Positions 41,679 through 45,092 of a stretch of 45,092 bases of DNA are shown piece by piece. The first letter of the stretch is position 1, and each line of letters begins with the position of its first letter. The DNA comes from Geoalkalibacter sp. (GTDB lineage: Bacteria > Desulfobacterota > Desulfuromonadia > Desulfuromonadales > Geoalkalibacteraceae), in NCBI RefSeq assembly GCF_030605225.1, contig NZ_JAUWAV010000037.1, forward strand, positions 1 through 45,092. The letters run 5' to 3'. A model generated the notes under the pieces. The model saw nothing but the letters and a program-made list of their open reading frames with translations. It searched no databases and was not told where the DNA came from. Both the position numbers and the translations under genes were made by a program.

Positions 41679-41706
41679 TTATCGGCGAACCAGGCGTGAA
41701 TGTTTA
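41679..41706 (-). promoter_or_regulatory. FliA (sigma28) promoter of the 41027-41599 gene
   Basis: Minus strand CTAAAC with TAAA at 41706-41703, 16 bases, then a perfect GCCGATAA (41686-41679), about 80 bases before the start codon. Confidence 0.8.
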
Positions 41707-41727
41707 GAAAAATGAACCTGCTTGCGA

Positions 41728-41756
41728 TTGACAGAGATGTTTCGGCGGAATAATGT
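41728..41756 (+). promoter_or_regulatory. sigma70 promoter of the HEPN/MNT pair
   Basis: A perfect TTGACA (41728-41733), 17 bases, then TAATGT (41751-41756), 50 bases before the first start codon and divergent from the neighbouring FliA promoter. Confidence 0.55.
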
Positions 41757-41805
41757 GGCGGTTGCGGCTCTCCCCAACAAATTAACCTCGCGAAGGAATC
41801 CAACC

Positions 41806-42228
41806 ATGCCTCAGGACATTCGCTGGCGCCAGCGTTTCGACAACTACCTCAGGGCGCTGGAAACCTTGCGGCGCGGCGTTGGGCTAGCGCAGCAACGGGA
41901 TTTGTCCGAACTGGAACAGCAGGGCCTGATCCAAGGCTTCGAGTTTACCCATGAACTGGCCTGGAATGTCCTCAAAGATTATCTGGAAGACATGGGCGTC
42001 GCGGGAATCGTCGGCGCCAAAGGAGCAACGCGCGAGGCGTTCAAAAACGCCCTGATCGCGGAAGGCGACGCCTGGATGGAGATGATCAGGGCGCGCAATC
42101 TCAGCTCCCACACCTACAACCCCGAAACGGCGAAGCAGATTGTCGAGACGATTCTCGCGCGCTTTTTCCCCGCCTTTGAGCAACTGGCAGAAACATTTTC
42201 CAACTTGGCGAAAGCCGGAGACCCTTAA
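41806..42228 (+). CDS. HEPN-domain toxin (HepT-like, nucleotidyltransferase-substrate family)
   Basis: A 140-residue all-helical protein of the HI0074/HepT group. The RNase motif Rx4-6H is present as R97-NLSS-H102 (RARNLSSHTY), so it may be an active RNA-cutting HEPN toxin. Other family marks are RFDNYLRALETL and GFEFTHELAWNVLKDYLEDM. AAGGA lies eight bases before ATG 41806. The MNT gene overlaps its stop (TAATG). In studied HepT/MntA pairs the partner silences the toxin by AMP transfer to a Tyr near the motif; Y104 here is a candidate. Confidence 0.9.
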   Translation: MPQDIRWRQRFDNYLRALETLRRGVGLAQQRDLSELEQQGLIQGFEFTHELAWNVLKDYLEDMGVAGIVGAKGATREAFKNALIAEGDAWMEMIRARNLSSHTYNPETAKQIVETILARFFPAFEQLAETFSNLAKAGDP

Positions 42229-42548
42229 TGCGCTTCGGCCTGCAACAGCAAACCATCGCAAGCATCCAAGCCGTTCTTGCGCGCCACCCGGCCGTGGAAA
42301 AAGCGCTGCTCTACGGCTCGCGGGCCAAGGGAACCTACAAACCGGGATCGGACATCGACCTGTGCCTTGAGGGCGCAGCCCTCGGCCCCCAAGAGCTCGC
42401 CCGCATCGACGACGAACTCGACGATCTGCTGCTCCCCTACCAGATCGATCTGTCTTTGCTCGCAGACATCGACCATCCCGCGCTACGCGAACACATCGCG
42501 CGCGTCGGCGTGGTTTTTTATGAGCGAAAACAGTCCGCACCAGATTAA
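42228..42548 (+). CDS. MNT-domain nucleotidyltransferase antitoxin (MntA-like)
   Basis: A 106-residue minimal nucleotidyltransferase. The active-site motif GSx10DxD is intact: G30-S31 (LLYGSRAKGTYKPG) and D42-x-D44 (SDIDLCLEG); a third carboxylate is in the strand QIDLSLL. It should act as antitoxin by modifying the HEPN partner encoded directly upstream. The start overlaps the HEPN stop by one base. Length is standard. Confidence 0.92.
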   Translation: MRFGLQQQTIASIQAVLARHPAVEKALLYGSRAKGTYKPGSDIDLCLEGAALGPQELARIDDELDDLLLPYQIDLSLLADIDHPALREHIARVGVVFYERKQSAPD

Positions 42549-42598
42549 TACGACACCCCACCGCCAAAACGCGACCCAATGAATTGAGCAAACCCAAA

Positions 42599-42637
42599 TT
42601 GACACATGGCAAAGATTGCCATATTCTTCGTAGAATA
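42599..42637 (+). promoter_or_regulatory. parDE promoter with two palindromic operators
   Basis: A perfect TTGACA (42599-42604), 17 bases, then TATTCT (42622-42627). ATGGCAA-AGA-TTGCCAT (42606-42622) is a perfect palindrome between the boxes, and TATTCT-TCGT-AGAATA (42622-42637) is a second over the -10 box. Both are well placed for ParD autorepression. Confidence 0.75.
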
Positions 42638-42660
42638 AATTCTCACGCAGGGAGGCACCC

Positions 42661-42894
42661 ATGGCGACCATGAATATATCCTTGCCCGATCGGATGAAAA
42701 ACTGGGTCGAAGAATGCGTCAAATCCGGACGCTACGCCAACGCATCCGACTACGTTCGCGACCTGATCCGGCAGGACCACATGAAACTGGAGCAATTGCG
42801 GCAGGCGTTGATCGAAGGGGAAAATTCCGGTCCGTCCGCCAGGATGGACATCGAAGCCTTTATCGCGAAGAAAAAGGGCTCCCTCGCCTTATGA
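42661..42894 (+). CDS. parD: ParD-family antitoxin
   Basis: A 77-residue antitoxin with an N-terminal ribbon-helix-helix (MNISLPDRMKNWVEECVKSG, then YANASDYVRDLIRQDH) and an extended acidic C-terminal part that should cover ParE. GGGAGG lies seven bases before ATG 42661. Its stop overlaps the toxin start (ATGA). Two palindromes in its promoter fit autoregulation. Confidence 0.93.
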   Translation: MATMNISLPDRMKNWVEECVKSGRYANASDYVRDLIRQDHMKLEQLRQALIEGENSGPSARMDIEAFIAKKKGSLAL

Positions 42895-43193
42895 GGAGAA
42901 TCCTTTTATCGCCAAGGGCCAAACTGGATCTGAGTGAAATCTGGGATTACACCCTTTGGCAATGGGGCGGCGAACAAGCCGAAAAATATGTGCGGGAACT
43001 CTGGTCAGCCATGGAAAATTCCGCAACAGACCCCGCAAGGTGCCCCGACATTGGCGACGTAAGAAGCGGATATCGAAAAACCAGGGCCGGTTCTCATGTC
43101 ATCTTCTTCAAGGTGACGGATGATGCCATCGAGGTTGTGAGAATATTGCACCAGAAAATGGATTTTGACCGTCACATTCTCCGCCACGAATGA
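42891..43193 (+). CDS. parE: ParE-family toxin
   Basis: A 100-residue toxin of the RelE/ParE superfamily: LSPRAKLDLSEIWDYTLWQW, then YVRELWSAMENSATDP, RSGYRKTRAGSHVIFFKV and IEVVRILHQKMDFDRHI. ParE proteins inhibit DNA gyrase. The ATG at 42891 overlaps the ParD stop by four bases; the frame is open further upstream but that part is the antitoxin gene. Intact C terminus. Confidence 0.93.
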   Translation: MRRILLSPRAKLDLSEIWDYTLWQWGGEQAEKYVRELWSAMENSATDPARCPDIGDVRSGYRKTRAGSHVIFFKVTDDAIEVVRILHQKMDFDRHILRHE

Positions 43194-43198
43194 CCACC

Positions 43199-43243
43199 TT
43201 GGCGCCCACCCAAATCAAGGCGTCCGCCGGGAGGCGACCCGCC
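43199..43243. repeat. toxin-island repeat, copy A
   Basis: TTGGCGCCCACCCAAATCAA followed by GGCGTCCGCCGGGAGGCGAC and CCGCC. It matches copy C (44723-44774) at most positions over about 45 bases and shares the GACCCGCC end with copy B. It lies between parE and the MazE-like gene. Confidence 0.7.
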
Positions 43244-43263
43244 GCACTCCGCCGTCGGATTTC

Positions 43264-43291
43264 TTGACCGCCCCAAAGTATGACATATCAT
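43264..43291 (+). promoter_or_regulatory. promoter of the MazEF-like pair
   Basis: TTGACC (43264-43269), 16 bases, then TATCAT (43286-43291), each five of six matches, 30 bases before the antitoxin start. ATGA-CATA-TCAT overlaps the -10 box as a small inverted repeat. Confidence 0.6.
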
Positions 43292-43320
43292 CACACCAAG
43301 CCGACGCCGAGGAGTCTTTC

Positions 43321-43563
43321 ATGGCTAAGACAAAAATCACCGTCACTCTTGATGAAAAAATCGTGCACGAGGTCGATCAGCTGGTCAGCCGACGGGCATT
43401 TCCAAGCCGCAGCCGCATCATCGAAGATGCCGTTCGCGAAAAATTGGCACGGATATTCCGGAATCGGCTGGCGCGCGAATGCGGCAAACTCGACGCAAGG
43501 TTTGAAAAGAGTCTCGCCGAAGAAGGTGTGGGGGAGGAGCTTGCCGAATGGCCCGAATACTGA
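43321..43563 (+). CDS. ribbon-helix-helix antitoxin of a MazF-type toxin
   Basis: An 80-residue antitoxin: the DNA-binding part is KITVTLDEKIVHEVDQLVSR then FPSRSRIIEDAVREKLARIF, and the C-terminal acidic tail (ARFEKSLAEEGVGEELAEWP) should occupy the MazF groove. GGAG lies before ATG 43321. The gene overlaps the toxin gene by 16 bases. The family is CopG-like rather than the AbrB-like MazE of E. coli. Confidence 0.88.
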   Translation: MAKTKITVTLDEKIVHEVDQLVSRRAFPSRSRIIEDAVREKLARIFRNRLARECGKLDARFEKSLAEEGVGEELAEWPEY

Positions 43564-43883
43564 GGGGCGATATCCGCTGGGCCGACCTCAACCCCGCGCG
43601 CGGCAACGAGCAGGCGGGGCTGCGGCCGGTCCGCATCATCAGCGCCGATGTTTTCAACGAACGATCCGGTACGGTGATCGCCATGGCGATCACCAGTCAG
43701 CCACAGCGCGCCGGATTCCCTCTGACTCTGGAACTTTCCGCAAGCGGCCTGCCGAAAAAATCCTGGGTCAAGATCAGCCAGGTGCGCACTCTCGCCGTGG
43801 AGCGTATCGGCAAGAAGCTCGCCCAGGCCGACCCCGAAGAACTGGCCGAGATGATCGAGGGGCTGAGCGAGATTGTGGGTTAG
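43548..43883 (+). CDS. MazF/PemK-family mRNA interferase toxin
   Basis: A 111-residue ribonuclease toxin. Family motifs are intact: RGDIRWADLNPARGNEQAGL, RPVRIISADVFNE, a central VIAMAITSQ, and SWVKISQVRTLAVERIGKKL. The catalytic Arg (RPV) and the Thr/Ser of the AITSQ strand are present. It cuts mRNA at short sites that cannot be read from sequence. It is followed directly by repeat copy B, which can form a terminator-like stem. Confidence 0.93.
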   Translation: MARILRGDIRWADLNPARGNEQAGLRPVRIISADVFNERSGTVIAMAITSQPQRAGFPLTLELSASGLPKKSWVKISQVRTLAVERIGKKLAQADPEELAEMIEGLSEIVG

Positions 43884-43907
43884 GCGGGACGCGACCCGCC
43901 GAATTCT
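43883..43907. repeat. toxin-island repeat, copy B (short)
   Basis: GGCGGG-ACGCGA-CCCGCC forms a perfect six-base stem, followed by GAATTCT. These bases match the right half of copy C exactly. It begins at the last base of the MazF stop codon and may serve as its terminator. Confidence 0.7.
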
Positions 43908-43993
43908 TGCCCCTGCCGCGGATCGAAGGTAAGATTTCAACCAATGCCGTAAACGGCGATTCATACCGCCGCGAACGCAAAGAGAGGGCTGCG

Positions 43994-44260
43994 ATGCCGA
44001 CAATTTCGATGTTTTACGGTCTGATCATTCGCATGTACTATGCGCCAGGCGAACATCCACCGCCACACTTCCACGCGTACTACAACGAGTTCAAAGCGAC
44101 CTTTGATATCCGCTCTTGCGAAATGATCGAAGGCAACCTCCCCAAGAAACAAACCAAACTCGTACTGGCCTGGGCCGAACTTCACCAGGATGAACTCATG
44201 GCCAACTGGACTCTACTCATGAACGGTGAAGAACCGTTCAAAATCCAGCCACTTCAGTAA
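43994..44260 (+). CDS. DUF4160 protein, putative toxin-antitoxin component
   Basis: An 88-residue protein with the DUF4160 signature: ISMFYGLIIRMYYAPGEHPP then PHFHAYYNEFKATFDIRSCE and a C-terminal helix with VLAWAELHQDELMANW. The HPPPHFHAYY stretch is the hallmark of the family. Function is not established; members are commonly paired with DUF2442 genes, as here (10-base gap), and are suspected toxin-antitoxin pairs. GAGAGG lies before ATG 43994. Confidence 0.88.
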   Translation: MPTISMFYGLIIRMYYAPGEHPPPHFHAYYNEFKATFDIRSCEMIEGNLPKKQTKLVLAWAELHQDELMANWTLLMNGEEPFKIQPLQ

Positions 44261-44270
44261 GGAGGACCCT

Positions 44271-44516
44271 ATGCACCCCGCCGTTAAAAACGTCGTTCCC
44301 GAAGACAATCACACTCTGACCATCGTCTTCGACAATGGCGAAACCGGCAAGCTTGACATGAATCCCTTGCTGGAATTCGGTGTTTTCCAGAAGATCAAGG
44401 ATCTCAGTGTTTTCCGGCGCGTGCGTGTCTCCTTTGACACCATCGAATGGGATTGCGGGGTCGACCTGGACCCGGAATATGTTTACCGAAAATGCATGGA
44501 AAACAAGGGTCATTAA
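44271..44516 (+). CDS. DUF2442 protein, partner of DUF4160
   Basis: An 81-residue protein of the DUF2442 type: VVPEDNHTLTIVFDNGETGK, then LDMNPLLEFGVFQKIKDLSV, and SFDTIEWDCGVDLDPEYVYR. GGAGG lies five bases before ATG 44271, which falls just after the DUF4160 stop. The pair is short, acidic partner second, and sits in a run of three known toxin-antitoxin pairs, which supports the same role by association. Confidence 0.88.
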   Translation: MHPAVKNVVPEDNHTLTIVFDNGETGKLDMNPLLEFGVFQKIKDLSVFRRVRVSFDTIEWDCGVDLDPEYVYRKCMENKGH

Positions 44517-44858
44517 CTATCTTGATGCTTATCGACTCCCACCCCCCCGCCGCCCGCCCAACAGGCCGCGGAAGCTCGCACGGCGAGCTTGGCAAGCGGC
44601 GCCTTTCCCGCCGAAACGGCGCACCACCGACGTCAACCTCTGCGCCGCCCAAAAAGCCGCAGAATCCCCGAGACAGACATCGCTCCGCGCGCAGCGGGAC
44701 CCTCAGGCGTTTTTGCTTCGTTTTGGCGCCCACCAAAATGAAGGCGTCCGGCGGGACGCGACCCGCCGAATTTTCCTCTTGAAACACCCCAAGAAAACGC
44801 GGTCGCACTCTGCATAAATCTCTGATAAAATGCAAAAAAATATTGCAATGAGGTTGCC
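44517..44858. other. gene-free stretch with hairpin and repeat copy C
   Basis: No convincing gene lies in these 342 bases; the open frames on both strands are Arg/Pro-rich and lack ribosome sites. The hairpin AAGCTCGC-ACG-GCGAGCTT is at 44572-44590, repeat copy C at 44723-44774, and TGCAA-N7-TTGCA (44831-44847) stands just before the truncated DUF4160 gene. Confidence 0.6.
44723..44774. repeat. toxin-island repeat, copy C (fullest)
   Basis: TTGGCGCCCACCAAAATGAA, then GGCGTCCGGCGGGACGCGAC, then CCGCCGAATTTT. It covers both the left part seen in copy A and the right stem seen in copy B. Confidence 0.7.
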
Positions 44859-44972
44859 GTGCCGACAGTTCTCCGCGTAGGTCCCTATCGTTTCTTCTTC
44901 TACGCCAACGAGGGCATGGAGCCACCCCATATACACGTCCAGCGCGAATCAAGCTGTCAGGCGACACGGTAA
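44859..44972 (+). pseudogene. second DUF4160 gene, truncated by an insertion sequence
   Basis: From GTG 44859 the frame reads VPTVLRVGPYRFFFYANEGM and EPPHIHVQRESS, the first half of a DUF4160 protein with its family motif EPPHIHVQR. After Ser at 44954 the sequence changes to the insertion-sequence end and stops six codons later. A normal member needs about 40 more residues. GAGG lies a few bases before the GTG. Confidence 0.82.
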
Positions 44973-45092
44973 ACTGACCCCCTGACGACACCAGGAATTG
45001 ACCCCCCTCCCGAGTGGAGGAGTCATGCAAAACATGAGATACATGGTCCCCGTTTTAGATTCTGGTCAAGCGAGGGACCTCATGCAGACACC
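44955..45092 (+). mobile_element. left end of an IS21-like insertion sequence
   Basis: The DUF4160 frame breaks at 44955, where the sequence TGTCAGGCGACACGGTAAAC begins. Two tandem copies of AA(C/T)TGACCCCC (44971 and 44996 areas) follow, resembling the multiple terminal repeats of IS21-type elements. An open frame then starts at 45025. The element runs past the window edge, so family and completeness are inferred. Confidence 0.65.
45025..45092 (+). CDS. first codons of an insertion-sequence gene, cut by the window edge
   Basis: ATG 45025 with GGAGGAG just upstream opens a frame reading MQNMRYMVPVLDSGQARDLM to the window end. Being the first gene inside the element it is probably its transposase, but 22 codons are too few to recognise a family. 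Confidence 0.55.
   Translation, partial: MQNMRYMVPVLDSGQARDLMQT

Overview
The window looks like chromosome of a high-GC, flagellated, anaerobic member of the Desulfuromonadales (Geobacter/Desulfuromonas/Geoalkalibacter-like). This is inferred from gene content, not from a marker gene: a cytosolic [NiFe] hydrogenase, a single-chain pyruvate:ferredoxin oxidoreductase, a seven-heme c-type cytochrome beside a b-type cytochrome, MglA/MglB, and a full chemotaxis operon. Most genes lie on the minus strand up to about 41.6 kb. The right end is a plus-strand accessory zone.

Layout. (1) 0-4.8 kb, minus: an overlapping [NiFe] hydrogenase operon (diaphorase subunit, small subunit, large subunit, maturation protease) followed by two small unknown genes; the diaphorase subunit fuses two normally separate proteins. 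(2) 4.9-5.5 kb: a RelE/ParE-type toxin-antitoxin pair. (3) 5.6-17.1 kb, minus: a chemotaxis operon in the order MCP, CheY, STAS protein, CheA, CheW, MCP, CheR, double receiver, receiver, CheB, rhomboid-TPR protein. (4) 17.3-22.8 kb, minus: a sensor kinase and, separated from it by a terminator, a probable sigma54-driven operon of three related small membrane proteins, a receiver lacking the phospho-Asp, a heptaheme cytochrome c with an EF-hand-like loop, and a cytochrome b. This is the least explained system here. (5) 23.1-26.5 kb: a small membrane protein, a Phd/VapC pair with a perfect palindromic operator, a HipBA module, and the end of a serine recombinase gene that runs into tRNA-Asn. (6) 26.5-35 kb, minus: mglBA, the PFOR gene, and the block tRNA-Ser, SRP RNA, dnaX, ebfC, recR. 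(7) 34.9-41.6 kb: FlhB-like and FliK-like export genes, a diguanylate cyclase, a PilZ protein, fliT-like, fliS, fliD and an unknown gene. Four sites in this part fit one FliA-type pattern (TAAA-N16-GCCGATAA). (8) 41.8-45.1 kb, plus: HEPN/MNT, ParDE, MazEF-like and DUF4160/DUF2442 pairs, a repeat in three copies, and a second DUF4160 gene cut by the left end of an IS21-like element.

How it fits together. The hydrogenase would exchange electrons between H2 and NAD(P)H in the cytoplasm, and PFOR supplies reduced ferredoxin from pyruvate. The cytochrome b/heptaheme c pair looks like a quinol-to-periplasm electron route. The chemotaxis, FliD/S and c-di-GMP genes (cyclase and PilZ effector side by side) form a motility block. 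The toxin-antitoxin clusters and recombinase/IS remnants mark two places where foreign DNA has accumulated. All calls are from reading the sequence; no database search was run.
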